A stretch of DNA of 64,000 nt from Symsagittifera roscoffensis. Its lineage: Eukaryota; Xenacoelomorpha; Acoela; Convolutidae. The DNA is taken from positions 41,997,883-42,061,882 of the forward strand of contig NC_087069.1 of NCBI RefSeq assembly GCF_963678635.1, read 5' to 3'. The notes beneath the pieces were generated by a model. It saw nothing but the letters and a program-made list of their open reading frames with translations, did no database searches and was not told the DNA's origin. Shown piece by piece: positions 11,844-25,353 of this stretch (position 1 is the first letter of the stretch; every line of letters starts with the position of its first letter). Position numbers and translations under genes: made by a program.

Positions 11844-13455
11844 GTTTTTTTTATGCTTCATCTATCATCTTCCTCAAGAACAAATTTTGCTTGATTTCAA
11901 CCAAAAACATAGGTAAGTTATTGGAAAAATGTATCAATTACCCGAACGGTGTCAGACGCCATAGTTCGAAAGAAAGTATCCATAAACATCTGAACTTTTA
12001 TGTAACGTTAGTTATTTGATCAAAAATAACAAAAACCCAATTGCCTTACACAAAATCACCCGTTTTTCAATGTTTTTTTACTGGAATCTTAGTCTATTAC
12101 TAACAACCAAAATTGAAGCAAAAGTACTAAAAAAATAAATTCTAATTTGTTTTGTCAAAAAAGTTTAATTTAGTTTTGAAGTGAATTCTCAGTGCAGATT
12201 TATGTACATTATTATCTAGAAATGTTCAAGATCTAACTACATTATCCAAATTTGTATCTTTTTGTCAACGTCTGGTATCAAAAAAAGTAATGAAACAAAT
12301 ACTTTTGGTGCAAAAACTACCCTTTATCTGCTCGAAAACGCACTACACTATAAACTCAACCAAATACACTAACTTTTATAAAATGATCGAAGTTTATAAA
12401 ATGATCGCTTGGCAAAGCGAAACAATTAGTCGATGTTTTATAATTATGCACTATTTTTGTTACCATTTTCTCACAAAAACGTATCCGCTTATTAGCTCAT
12501 ACTATGTACTTTTACGGAAATTTATAAGAACAAATTCCCCGAAAGCAGGTCACTATTCCAGTTCTCACAGTGGATTGAAGTTTTTCTGATTGACTTCCAA
12601 TGAAATTTTCACAATATTTTGAAACTGATAATTTCTCAAATTTCTTTCATCATCAATCACAACTTTTGAGCAAAATCATAAATAAAAGATTAAGAAAAGC
12701 GCTAAAATTGTCTCATACTATTTACTAGAAAACTTCTCTATCGAAACTTATCAAACCACTAGAGCTTTATCAAAATTGCAGAGATATCTCGTTTTTCTTG
12801 TATTGCATTTATTTTTTCAATAAAGTTTTTTTTGCCATGTTTTACTTTGTTTTGATATAAATTTTTGGTGTTACCTTCTCGTGGAGTGTGCTTTAGGCTG
12901 CGAGCCGTGTTTTCATTTGTTTGTTTTTTTTTTTAAAACCCTAATAATTATTTGAAAAGTTTCTTACAAAAACCATTTGAATTTCCTCGAGTTATTTCAG
13001 AAGAAAAAAGGAAAAATCCCAATTGAATTTCTTATTGATGAGATGTTGAATCTTATTTTTTTTTCACAGTTTTTCGTACGCTTTATTTTTGGTACGAAAC
13101 AGAATTATCCGACTAGGTAAAGTTCTCTTTAGATAAACTGACTCAACCGAAGAAAATTTTTGTTAGACCAACTATTGAGTATCAACGCTTTAAGCTAACG
13201 GTTGAATTACACCTGATAAGGAAAATTTTTTTGATTTTTCTTGAAAATTTGAAACTGATCAAAAAGGTGTTTTCATTACCTAACCAATTCACAAATTTGT
13301 CAAAGAGTACCAGCAAAGTTCTTTTTTCCTCCATTTTTTTTTGAAGATAATCAAAGTTCAAAATCCTTCTTGATCAGGTTCATAATAAGATTTCCAGAGA
13401 TTTGTGTTAATAGATTCATCAATTTCAAGCCATCCTCTCAAACTTACATCAAAAT
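11844..13455. repeat. Partial R elements of A0 between P and P'
   Basis: An R tail (11,844-12,778) joins an R head (12,779-13,455). The head is cut where P' begins. Equivalent copies lie at 27,535-29,145 and 43,120-44,725. Confidence 0.82.
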
Positions 13456-13465
13456 CAAAGAAAAC

Positions 13466-14525
13466 AAAGTTAAAACTTTACATGATTTTTGGAAAAACAA
13501 AGAAAAAACATATATTTTACTAAAATAAGTTCCTAGAGATTTTTGCACACTTGTGAAAAATTCAAAACAATTTTTACATTTTGCGAAAAGTTTCGAAAAA
13601 TTTAGACTTTTCTGTGTCAGAACAATTTTTGCATCTCTCAAAAAAAGAATGATAAATTTGCATACCTTTCGAGAAAGAAAAATCAAATTCTACATCTTGC
13701 AAAAGTTTTTAGATGTTTTTGTACCTTTTATTGCATTGAAAACTACATGGATTTAGATAACAAAAACTGTTCAAGCTGGATCAAAATTAACCTTACTGAA
13801 TTCTTATAACAAATATTGAATTCTCAAAAAATTGAAATTTTGTTTGAAAAAGCCAATCCGAGGTTCTGACGTGCTTCATGACAGACAGATCTAAGAAGGT
13901 GTCTTTTGAATGATTCAGGCAAAAAATTTCACCAGAAAACATGGCGTCATTACACATTAAATTCTAGAATCTTCTAATTTCTAAAATCTACAGATTAAAT
14001 CTTCGAATTTTATAGAAAATCATTACACAATAACCTCTAAAATTTTCTGAATATTCAAAATAATAAAATCATTCGAAAAAAATTTATCTAATCAGAATTC
14101 CGGAACTAACTCTAAGGTGATGAGATTGATGAAAAAATTGTAGATTTTATATATTTTGCCTTTTTCTTCCAAATATTAATGAAGATACTCAATCAGGGTT
14201 GTGATTATTAAGAATAGTTTTTAAAGAATTTCATTCCAACAACATGAATAAACTTTTTAGAAGAAATGGAAAACTATCCCAAAAAAGTGAAGCCAATCAT
14301 AATAGAACGGGCGAGTTACTGCATGCAGTTTGAAATTGGTACCGAATCTATCAAGATTCTCAGATTTAATAAAAATTCCTAGTCAGGTGAGCAAAATATC
14401 ATAGATTTTTCAGAATGAAGAGAATTCGAAAGTTAAATAATTAGAGAATTTAGAAAAATTATTTAAGTTAAGTCATCTTTGAGAAAAAAGTACGGGTTTT
14501 CATGAGATTCAAAAGAAAAAAAACT
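13466..14525. repeat. Segment P' of A0
   Basis: A diverged copy of P. Its 30-bp satellite lies at about 13,545-13,720. One 75-bp direct repeat and its TGACGTCA octamer are missing here compared with A1 and A2, as expected from recombination between the two direct copies. Confidence 0.78.
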
Positions 14526-15043
14526 GGTGAAATTGTGGATCTGGGAAAGGGAAATAGTTTCAATTGCTTACAAGTGAACATTTACACATTCACTGCATAT
14601 GATAATTTTTGAAGAAAATGGTTGATTTTGACAACTTCTACAGAGATCCGAAGAAATTTTTCAGTCCCTTAAGAATTTCCTTGCATGATTGAAGAAAAAT
14701 TGAAACAACTCGTGATAGAAAGTACAAAAAAAAATTAAAAAATTCAACAGGATAACTTATCTTTGTTGAGAAGAAAACATGATGTGGCACATGAAGAAGA
14801 AAGTGATAACGAATTCGAAAACTAACCTTTTTGTTTTTAACTCATTTTTGTCACTTTTGTCGTTTTGAAATTAACTTTCCTGAAAAAAAGCCTAGTTTTT
14901 AAAGTCTTATCATAAAAGTTATGGGAAGATATAACGACAGTTTAATATTTTATCTCAAAGCTTACATAATCACTATGCACAGAACCATGACAACCAATCA
15001 AACAATCACATATCTTCAACAAATCAGATTCATGTTTTGATTC

Positions 15044-15543
15044 TTAAAATTTTCGTTTTATCTCTAGAAACGCTGAACCAAGAGTTCGTGTGGAAGCAAA
15101 CTTTTGATTAGAACTTAGACAATGTCTCTTAAATTTTTTCCAAATTAGTCGTTTTTTTTTGCAATACTAGGCATCTTTTTGGCTCATTTCTATCGTAAGT
15201 TTTGTTGAATTGCCCAACTAAGCTGTTTGAATACTTCTCCGATTGATGTAACAAGACTTCAATAGAATCCGTGTTTGAAAAACGTGTAAAGACAGTCAAA
15301 TCCTTGATATATGTAAATATATTTATCTAATTTATTTATCTAAGTTTGGCTAAAAGATGTTTCTTTTAAAACTGAAAGTAACTTACCATTCTCCAAAGAA
15401 CATAAAGAGTTTTGAGTAGAAAAACATTTTTCTTGGGTTAACAGGTATGTTTCGTGAAACTCGTTGGAAAACGAAATATGTAACGGTTTTTTACAGTAAT
15501 CTGAATAAAAACAGGGAAGAGCTTGATACATAGCAGCAGCCAT
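15044..15543 (-). pseudogene. Block G minus-strand gene, A0 copy
   Basis: Coding-like exon 1 (15,387-15,543) starts MAAAMYQALPCFYSDYCKK and ends at a GTAAGT donor. A second coding-like segment (15,044-15,298) has one extra A in an A run (nine against eight in A2), so its last third is out of frame. See the A2 copy at 46,205-46,703. Confidence 0.45.
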
Positions 15544-15640
15544 CTGTAATAATGGTTTTTGCTTAGAGCTTTAGATTTATATCGGAGCACTAACACCTAC
15601 ACAGCTTCCATATATAGAAACATTATAAAAGCACTCAAAA

Positions 15641-16364
15641 AATCAAACAAGAAGTGGGAGATTTGCTTGGTATCAAAAATCCTACAAGGGGAAAGTTTAC
15701 TTTGAACCCTGCTTCCAGCTAATTAAGAAAAGTGAGTTGGGGCAAGTCGAAAAATCCCAGCAAGTCTATCTTGGTAAAAAAGAAGGAGAGAAGTTATCAG
15801 CAATTCAAAATAATGTGATTCATGATGCTGACAACCTTGGACTCAAAACTATATAAGAAGCCAAATCTGTCAAATAATTAACTATGGTCAGGTGCTCGAC
15901 ATCTGTAATAGATATACGAAATAGGAACATACGACAAGAAGAGGGTGTGCGTTACATTAAAGATTTAGAGTGTGAAAAAGCCGCGCTACAGACAGATTCG
16001 ACTCTTCACTGCAAAGGAAAACGAAAACTTGAAGAAAATTGCCTATGTCAACTTACTTCAAATGATTTCAAAGAAATCTCCCAACTTTTATGTTTGTTGA
16101 TAGCTGCAAGATCTATTGATGCTTTGTGATGATTTGCATGTTTTGTAATTGAAATATGATTGACTCAGAATTGCTTTTTCTAAGTGAAGTGAACATTTTG
16201 AGTTAGAACCTTGGACATTTGTTTCTGTTAATAATTTTTTTGGTTCCGATGGTTCGAAACAAATTAAAAATTTTTTAAGCAGAAACAAATTCAACTTGAA
16301 CCACTGGAAATCCGATAAAGATAATCAGATCCGAATAGATGGATTCCAACAACAGACTCATTAA
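15641..16364 (+). pseudogene. Block G plus-strand gene, A0 copy
   Basis: Three coding-like segments downstream of TATAAAAG: 15,641-15,856 (GRFAWYQKSYKGKVYFEPC and on), 15,884-16,129 (MVRCSTSVIDIRNRNIRQEE and on) and 16,188-16,364 (FELEPWTFVSVNNFFGSDG, ending QQQTH before TAA). AATAAA overlaps the stop at 16,364-16,369. Compared with A2 it has replacement changes such as NFLSRNKF for NFLIKNKF. Confidence 0.42.
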
Positions 16365-16397
16365 ATAAAAGAAACAATTATTTATCTCATCTCAAGG

Positions 16398-16473
16398 CTA
16401 GTGTGGTTTTTTGAGTGGTTCCAGAGTAGCATGGTTGCCGAGTAGCGTTTTTTCGTTTCCATTACTTGAAATT
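16398..16473 (-). pseudogene. Truncated 3' tail of the edge gene, A0
   Basis: The last codons of the minus-strand frame seen whole at 47,728-48,132, up to NHATLEPLKKPH and TAG at 16,398-16,400. Upstream codons are replaced by segment D' at the unit junction. Confidence 0.55.
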
Positions 16474-16765
16474 ACAAAAATAGCTCAGCGAACTAGCCAA
16501 GCCTCAGCCGTGTTGTCAAAATTTCTCAGAGAAAACAAAAAAGAGAAGTACTTTGGCTAAGTCTTTTATCTTTCACCTTCAAGCCAATCGGTCGGACTGT
16601 TGAATCATCAATGGTTTAATAATTACAGATGTCGCTCCCTTAGGTAAGTCAAATATATCATCTGATAATTATGTTGGGACCCGTCATTTGATGCACCGAA
16701 GAATGTACTATTTTTGAAAGCTTTTTAATAACCACCCCTTTGTCTGATTCAGCGCTGTAGTATAA
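16474..16765 (+). pseudogene. Segment D', A1 copy: terminal exons of an unknown gene, decayed
   Basis: It is homologous to 8,722-9,030 but starts at the unit junction. The frame downstream of the shared in-frame TAA is kept and reads LNHQWFNNYRCRSL up to the AG|GTAAGT donor at 16,643/16,644. The last exon begins at 16,753 and stops at 16,763-16,765. An AATAAA signal follows at 16,835-16,840. Confidence 0.4.
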
Positions 16766-17215
16766 GATGTAAGCTAATAAGTACTAATCTTTGTCATAAT
16801 TTTTTTAAACTCTCTACGTGCAAGCAAAATTTCTAATAAAAACATCTCATGGATTTCTTCTTTGTCTTGGTCAACGAAACAGTTTATTGGAGGTTTTGAT
16901 TCGGGAGTGGCAGTTTTTAAAAAATATAAAAGGCGGAATTTAGTTCAATTATTTTTCTTTGTATTTGGAAAACGGGTCTTTGCTGCTCGCATTTAATCTA
17001 AGATAGAATATGATAAGTTAGTTAATGCTTATGAGTAGAAACAAACATCTGTGTTGACTTCAAGTTAAACGGGTTTGATTGTTAGTTAATGCTATTAGTT
17101 AATGCTACCTTCCTGCTGTTACACGAAGCTTCGTTCGCATCCGCGATGCTGGATTTTCAATAACAGTAGTAGGATTTTTTGGGGCAAATCGCCGGGGGTG
17201 GGGGAGTTGGAGGGG

Positions 17216-18344
17216 GGAGGGGTGCTCATTTCATGTATTAACATAGGCTATAGATTATCCGGTCAGCGCTCCATGTATTCACATAAGGAAAAAATTTTCC
17301 ATGTATTAAGATTATATGTTTCAGAGTTTGAGATTGTAGGATGCTATTTTCGAGAAAAATTTTCAAAAAATATTTTTTGGCGCCCGATTTACCAATACAT
17401 CATTGTTTAAGATTCCAAATGAAATGTTTGAAATCCTATGTATTAAAATAGGGAATCGATTTTTCAACGTCTTATAAGGTATCAGATGGATAGTTTGTTG
17501 CAAAACTATCAAGTTTTTGGAAAAAAAATCTCAAGTTTCTGGAAAAAATCTCAAATTTTTGAGAAAAAACTCAATTTTTTGGAAAAAGTTTTGCAGCTTT
17601 TGGCTAATTTTTCTAATCGCCCTCCATCTTTTTATTAAAAAAAAATCATATATAATGTGAAAAGAGTGAAAAGACAAATTGTTGATTAATTGGTATCAAG
17701 TTTAGACAATGAATTAAAACTTTGATTGAAAATATGAGTTTTTTTCTTGATTTATTCCTTAAATAAAAAAAATAAATAAAATTTGATCAAATTTAAGCCA
17801 AGATGCGTGGTTTATAGTGTTGTGAAAAGTAACAGCAACGCTCAGATTAGCTGAACGCATGCTGAAACTTTCGAATTATTGGCAAAAACGTGAAAATTAC
17901 CATATTTTTTAACAAGTAGTAAAAGCGTTTCATATTAGACTCAATATCTACCCATAATTTTTCACTTACAGTTCTCATATGTTTTCTTTACAAGTCTTTC
18001 ATTGTCAGGGTAAAAGTAAACTTAGTTATTGAACCGGCTCCATTGAAGAATTATAGCATAGTAAATGAAATTTCTGGAAAAAAATTTTCAATAATTAAAA
18101 TCAATGCAACTTGTGAAAATTTTCAAAAATCTTGCTCAACTGACCAAATTAACCACACTTTTTATCAAATTTATGATGGTATTGAAAAATGAGAAAAGTT
18201 AGATGAAATTTAGAGACATTTTTCTACAATTTGACAAAATTCATTAAATTTTGATTGAAGTACACTCTTTTTCTCATACTCCACAGATTTTCTGCTTATC
18301 AAACGTTGCTGGTGTTGAACAGATATTAGCTAGGCTAAACATAA
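17216..18344. other. Filler of A1 between D' and the R block
   Basis: A G-rich patch (about 17,190-17,225) that corresponds to the G run of U1, repeated ATGTATTA motifs, the 20-bp minisatellite and AT-rich DNA. The open frame across 17,102-17,410 has no coding character beyond the G-rich patch. The A2 copy is at about 32,985-34,104. No gene supported. Confidence 0.5.
17506..17592. repeat. 20-bp minisatellite in the filler of A1
   Basis: About four units close to ATCTCAAGTTTCTGGAAAAA. The A2 copy is at about 33,261-33,346. Just before it, the motif ATGTATTA recurs four times at irregular spacing. Confidence 0.6.
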
Positions 18345-21300
18345 GCAGTTTCCTCGAGTTATTTTAGAAAAAAACAGGAAAAATTCCAATTGATTTTCTT
18401 ATTGATGAAATGGATGTTGAATATTAGTTTTTTCAAAGTTTTTTGTACGTTTTTTTTGTACAAAACAGAGTTATCCGACTAGGTAAAGTTCTCTTTAGAG
18501 AAACTGACTCAACCGAAGGAATTTGTTGTTAGACCAACTAATGAGTATCAAAGCTTTAAACTAACGGCTGAATTACACCTGATAAGGAAAATTTTTTGTT
18601 TTTTCTTGAAAATTTGAAACTGATAAAAAAGTCGTTTTCATTAACTACCCAATCCACAAAATTGACAAAGACTCCCAGCAAAGTTCTTTTTTCTTCCATT
18701 TGTTTAAAGATAATCAAAGTTCAAAAATCCTTCGTCATCAGGGTTATAATAAGATTTCCAGAGATTTGTGTTAAAAGATTCATCAATTTCAAGCTATCCT
18801 CTCCAATTTACATCAAAAACTTCTTCATAACTGTTCATATTATCTAATTTGCTTCTACGACAAAATTTATCATGATTTTTCCGAAGAAGTCCTATATTCT
18901 AAGTTAATTCCCACTTTCTGCTTTATAAAGTGACTCGTTATTGCACTCACTTTGCATAAAAATTCAGGAAGCACCGAAGAAATTAGAAGGAACATAGTAT
19001 CAATTAAACGAACACTTTGCTGGTAGAGGTAAAATTAGTGGTACACCTCAAATGTCTGAAATATAATTGTGTTTTATGCGAGTTTACGTTTAGCAGATAA
19101 ATTTTTTTTATTAAATAACCACCTTGAATGCAAAAATACAGTTTTCTTACCAATAAAAATCAAATACTTGCAAACTATTCAGAATGTTTTTTTTTAATTT
19201 TCATTTTGCCCAATTTTTCTAAGACCCAGTTAAGTGTGAGAGAATTGAAATCCTTTAATAAGTTTAAAAGAGAATAAATAAAAGATGGTCGAAAAAAATT
19301 ATAAGTGTAATTTTGAGAAAATTTTAATGAATGAATTAAGAGCAGTTTTTTTTGGATCTGCAGAACTTTTATGGCAGAACTTTTTAGAGTTTCGCAATGA
19401 ATTTTAGTTCTGAATTTCTGCTTTTTCTTAATCTACCAAAAAACTCTTCATCAATTTAAACTCATAAAAGAGACATGGACATAAAGCTGCGTCAAATAAA
19501 ACATTTTAATATAAAACGTAAGCATGTTTGAGTCAACATTATTCTATTTTTCTTCCCACTTTTTCAATTGGAAGAATATTGAGGCAAACCAGAGCAAAAA
19601 CATAAATTTCACAGTATGACTGTTTGACTCGCTTCATTTTAATTATCATACGAATGGAGAGAATATACATCGATTTCTGCTAAAGTTATCAGCTAGCTTA
19701 AGAAACTCTAACAAAATTCTTAGTATTTTCTGTAAAAAAGTTTTACAATCACAACAATTTTGTTAAGCTAACAAAATTTAAAAAATGTAGATCTTGACAG
19801 CCAATTTTTTTTATGCTTCATCTATCATCTTCCTTAAGAACAAATTTTGCTTGATTTCAACCAAAAACATAGGTAAGTTATTGGAAAAATGTATCAATTA
19901 ACCGAACGGTGTCAGAGGCCATAGTTCGAAAGAAAGTATCCATAAACATCTGAAATTTTAAGTAACGTTAGTAATTTGATTTAAAATAACGAAAACTCAA
20001 TTGCTCTACGCAAAATCAACCGTGTTTTAGTGTCTTTTACTGGAATTCTTAGTCTATTACTAACAACCGAAATTGAAGCAAAAATCCTATAGAAAGAAAC
20101 TCTAATTTGTTTTGTCTAAAAATTTTAATATAGTTTTGAAGAGATTTCTCAAGGCAGATTTATGCAAATTATTATCTGGAAATGTTCAAGATCTTACTAA
20201 ATTATCCAAATTTGAATCTTTTTGTCAACGTCAGGTATCAAAAAAGTGAAAAAAAAAATACTTTTATTGCAAAAACCACCCTTAATCTGCTCGAAAACGC
20301 ACTACACTATAAACTCAACCAAATACACTAAATTATATTTGATAATTACTACACTAAATTATCCAAATTTGAATCTTTTTGTCAACGTCAGGTATCAAAA
20401 AAGTGAAAAAAAAAATACTTTTATTGCAAAAACCACCCTTAATCTGCTCGAAAACGCACTACACTATAAACTCAACCAAATACACTAACTTTTATAAAAT
20501 GATCGAAGTTTATAAAATGATCGCTTGGCAAAGCGAAACAATTAGTCGATGTTTTATAATTATGCACTATTTTTGTTACCATTTTCTCACAAAAACGTAT
20601 CCGCTTATTAGCTCATATTATGTACTTTTACGGAAATTTATAAGAACAAATTCCCCGAAAGCAGGTCACTATTCCAGTTCTCACAGTGGATTGAAGTTTC
20701 TCTGATCGGCTTCCAATGAAATTTTCACAATATCTTGAATTTGATTATCTCTCAAGTTTCTTTCATCATCAATCACAACTTTTGAGCAAAATCATAAATA
20801 AAAGATTTAAAAAAGCAGTGAAAATTGTTTCATACTATTTACTAGAAAAATTCTCTATCAAAATTTATCGAAATACTAGAATTTATCAAAATTGCGCAGA
20901 TATCTAGCTTTTCTTGTATTGCGTTTTTTCAATAAATTTTTTATTTGCCATGTTTACTTGTTTTTGATATAAATTTTTAGTGTTACCTTCTCGTGGAGTG
21001 TGCTTTAGGCTGCGAGCCGTGTTTTCATTTGTTTGTTATTTTTTTGAAAACCTTAATCACTATTTGAAAAAAGTTTTACAAAAACCATTTGAGTTTCCTC
21101 GAGTTACTTTAGAAGAAAAAAGGAAAAATTCCAATTGATTTTCTTATTGATGAAATGGATGTTGAATACTAGTTTTTTTCACAGTTTTTTGTACGTTTTT
21201 TTGTACAAAACAGAGTTATCCGACTAGGAAAAGTTCTCTTTAGAGAAACTGACTCAACTGAAGAAAATTATTGTTAGACCAACTTTTGCGTATCAAAGGT

Positions 21301-24145
21301 TTAAGCTAACGGCTGAATTACACCTGATAAGAAAGAATTTTTTGTTTTTTTTTCTTGAAAAATTGAAACTGATCAAAAAGTTGTTTTCATTAACTACCCA
21401 ATTCACAAATTTGACAAAGACTCCCAGCAAAGTTCTTTTTTCTTCCAATTTTTTGAAGATAATTAAAGTTCAAAATCCTTCATGATCAGGTTTATAATAA
21501 GATTTCCAGAGATTTCTGTTAAAAGATTCATCAATTTCAAGCTATCCTCTCCAATTTACATCAAAAATTACTTCATAACTGTTCATGTTATCTAATTTTC
21601 TTCTACGACAAAATTTATCATGATTTTTCCGAAGAAGTCCTATATTCTAAGTTAATTCCCACTTTCTGCCTTATAAAGTGACTCGTTATTGCACTCACTT
21701 TGCATGAAAATTCAGGCAGCACCGAAGAAACTAGAATGACCATAGTACCAATTAAACGAACACTTTGCTGGTAGAGGTAAAATTAGTGGTACACCTCAAA
21801 TGCCTGAATTTTTATTGTGTTTTATGCGAGTTTACGTTTAGCAGATAAATTTTTTTAAAACAAATAATCACTTTGATTGCAGAAATACAGTTTTCTTACC
21901 AAAAAAAATCAAATACTTGCAAACTATTCGTAATGTTTTTTTTTTAATTTTCATTTTGCCCAATTTTTCTAAGACCTAGTTAAGTGTGAGAGAATTGAAA
22001 TCCTTTAATAAGTTTAAAAGAGAATACATAATAGATGGTCAAAAAAAATTATAAGTGTAATTTTGAGAAAATTTTGATAAATGAAATAAGAGCAGTTTTT
22101 TTTGGATATTATCTGAAAATTTTTATGCTAGAACTTTTTAGAGTTTCGCAATGAGTTTTAGTTCTGAATTTCTGTTTTTTCTTAATCTACCAAAAAAACG
22201 CTTTATCAATTTCAACTCATAAAAGAGACATGGACATAAAGCTGCGTCAAATAAAACCTTTTAATATAAAACGTAAGCATGTTTGATTCAACATTATTCT
22301 GTATTTCCTCCCACTTTTTCAATTGGAAGAATATTGAAGCAAACCAGAGCGAAAACATAAATTTCACAGTATGAATGTTTGATTCGCTTTACTTTAATTA
22401 TCATACGAATGGAGAGAATATACATCGATTTCTAGTAAAATTATCAGCTAGCTTAAGAAACTCTAACAAAATTCTTAGTATTTTCTGTAAAAAAATTTTA
22501 CAATCACAACAAATTTGTTCAGCTAACAAAATTGGATAAATGTAGATCTCGACAGCCAATTTTTATTTTAGGCTTCATCTATCATCTTCCTTAAGAACAA
22601 ATTTTGCTTGATTTCAATCAAAAACAGTAAGTTATTAAAAAATGTATCAATTAACCGAACGGTGTCATAGGCCATACTTCGAAAGAAAGTATCCATAAAC
22701 ATCTGAATTTTTATGTAACGTTAGTTACTTGATCAAAAATAACAAAAACTCAATTGCCCTACACAAAATCACCCTTATTTCAATGTTTTTTTACTGGAAT
22801 CTTACTCTATTACTAGCAACCGAAATTGAAGCAAAAATCCTTAAGGAAAAAATTCTAATTTGTTTTGTCAAAAATTTTTAATTTAGTTTTGAAGTGAATT
22901 CTCAGTGCAAATTTATGTAAATTATTATCTGGAAATGTTCAAGATCCAACTAAATTTTCCAAATTGGTATCTTTTTGTCAACGTCAGGTATCAAAAAAAA
23001 AACTTTTGGTGCAAAAACCACCCTTTATTTGCTCGACAACGCACTACACTATAAACTCAACCAAATACTCTAACTTGAGAAGTTATTAAAATGACTGCTT
23101 GGCAAAGCGAAACAATTAGTCGATGTTTTATAATTATACACTAGTTTTGTTACCATTTTCTCACAAATACGTATCCGCTTATTAGCTCATATTATGTACT
23201 TTTACGGCAATTTATAACAACAAAATCCCCGAAAGCAGGTCACTATTCCAGTTCTCACAGTGAATTGAAGTTTTTCTGATCGACTTCCCATGAAATTTTC
23301 ACAAAAATTTGAAACTGATAATCTCTCAAGTTTCTTTCATCATCAATCACAACTTTTGAGCAAAACCATAAATAAAAGATTAAGAAAAGCTTTAAAATTG
23401 TCTCATACTATTTACTAGAAAAATTCTCTATCAAAGTTTATCAAAACACTAGAGCTTTATCAAAATTGCACAGATATCTAGTTTTTCTTGTATTGCATTT
23501 TTTCAAAAAAGTTTTTATTTGCCATGTCTACTTTGTTTTGATATAAATTTTTGGTGTTACCTTCTCGTGGAGTGTGCTTTAGGCTGCGTGCCGTGTTTTC
23601 ATTTGTTTGTTATTTTTTTTTAAACCCTAATAATTATTTGAAAAGTTTCTAACAAAAACCATTTGAATTTCCTCGAGTTACTTTAGAAGAAAAAAAAGGA
23701 AAAATCCCAATTGAATTCCTTATTGATGAAATGTTGAATCTTAATTTTTTTTCACAGTTTTCTGTACGCTTTATTTTTGGTACAAAACAGAGTAATCCGA
23801 CTAGGTAAAGTTCTCTTTAGCGAAACTGACTCAACCGAAGAAAATTATTGTTAGACCAACTATTGAGTATCAACGCTTTAAGCTAGAGGTTGAATTACAC
23901 CTGATAAGGAAGAACTTTTTGTTTTTTCTTGAAAATTTGAAACTGATCAAAAGCCGTTTTCAATAACTACCCAATTCACAAATTTGGCAAAGAATCTCAG
24001 CAAAGTTCTTTTTTCCTCCATTTTTTTTTGAAGATAATCAAGAGTTCAAAATTCTTCATGATCAGGTTCATAATAAGATTTCCAGACATTTGTGTTAAAA
24101 GATTCATCAATTTTAAGCTATCCTCTCAAACTTACATCAAAATTA
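18345..24145. repeat. R-repeat block of A1
   Basis: It starts within an R element at TTTCCTCGAGTTATTTTAG (about 190 bases into a full R), continues to 20,896, then has a full R (20,897-23,469) and an R head (23,470-24,145) that U1 interrupts. It contains the private 157-bp duplication. No convincing gene. Confidence 0.83.
20196..20509. repeat. 157-bp tandem duplication private to A1
   Basis: The sequence from ACTAAATTATCCAAATTTG at 20,196 recurs at 20,353. About 20 bases of filler end the first copy. A0 and A2 have one copy at the equivalent place. Confidence 0.85.
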
Positions 24146-24421
24146 AAGAATCTGACTTTCTACTTGAAAATCAACAGTTTCTTATTCATAATATACAAAA
24201 AAATCAACTGACTTGTTGAGAAAACTACGACAATGGAAACGACAATGTCTGAAACGTTTCTGAAAGGGAGCTTTATTTCTGATTAAATACGACTTTGCTA
24301 ACAAAGTTTCCAAAAAAAGTAGGTAAAAGCTGACTGGACACGACTAGAGACGAAACAACAAAAATCAAAAAACTGAACCCACAAATTTACGTCAAAGTCA
24401 AAGTACATGACTTTCTACTAG

Positions 24422-24730
24422 CTTCTGACCAATATTGCAAACACAGCTCAGCGAACTAGCCAAGTCTCTGCCGTGCTGTCAAAATTGGTCAGAGAAATCA
24501 AAAAAGAGAAGTACTTTGGCTAAGACTTTTTTGCGTTCACCTTCAAGCCAATCGGTTGAACAGTTGAATCATCAATGGTTTAATAATTACAGATGTCGCT
24601 CCCTTAGGTAAGTCAAACATATCATCAGATAATTATGTTGCGACCCGTCATTTGATGCATCGAAGAATGCACCAATTTTGGAAGCTTTTTAATAACCACC
24701 CCTTTTGTCTGATTCAGCGCTGTAGGATAA
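24422..24730 (+). pseudogene. Segment D, A1 U1 copy: terminal exons of an unknown gene, decayed
   Basis: Same structure as the A0 U1 copy: acceptor-like CTTTCTACTAG, donor after 24,607, acceptor ending 24,717, final TAA at 24,728-24,730, plus the same extra base in the larger exon. Confidence 0.38.
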
Positions 24731-25353
24731 GATGTAAGCTCATAAGTGCTAATCTGTGTCATAACTTTTTAAAACTCTCTACGTACAATCAGAATTTCTA
24801 ATGAAAAATCTCAGTGATTTTTTTTGTATTTATCAACGAAACAGTATATTGGAGGTTTTGACTAGGGAATGGCAGTTTTTGAAATTATATAAGGCGGAAT
24901 TTTGTTCAATTGTTTTTTTTTGTATTTGTAAAACGTGTCTTTGATGCTCGCATTTTATGAGTAGAAACAAACATCTGTGTTGACTTCAAGTTAAACGTGT
25001 TTGATTATTAGTTAATGCTATTAGTTAATGCTACCTTCCTGCTGTTACAAGAACCTTCAATTGCTTCCACGATGCTAGATTTTCAGTAACAAAAGTAGGA
25101 TATGTTGGGGAAAAATTGCCGGGGTAGTGGGGGGGGGGTGGGGGGTCTTGATGCTCTTTTTCATGTTTTAACTGCCTTCTCTCTCAGCTCTAAATCTGTC
25201 CTTACTTTTGTTTTCACTCTGTATCTGTTACTCATTTTATTGCTCAAAAAGATCTTCTCAGTGCAAAACAGCAACCTTATGTATTCGGTAGATTTTTTGC
25301 CTGATCTAGTACAAATTCAAATGCGAGAATCAGTCTCTGGATTTTTTTGGCAG

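Larger units (their letters stand above)
1..16473. repeat. Array unit A0, left end outside the window
   Basis: Its order is an R-repeat block (1-8,445), U1 (8,446-10,707), P (10,708-11,843), a partial R (11,844-13,455), P' (13,466-14,525) and gene block G (14,530-16,473). It starts inside an R element that is a chimera, and it holds one more 2.6-kb R element than A1 or A2. In P' it has lost one copy of a 75-bp direct repeat that A1 and A2 keep. Confidence 0.85.
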
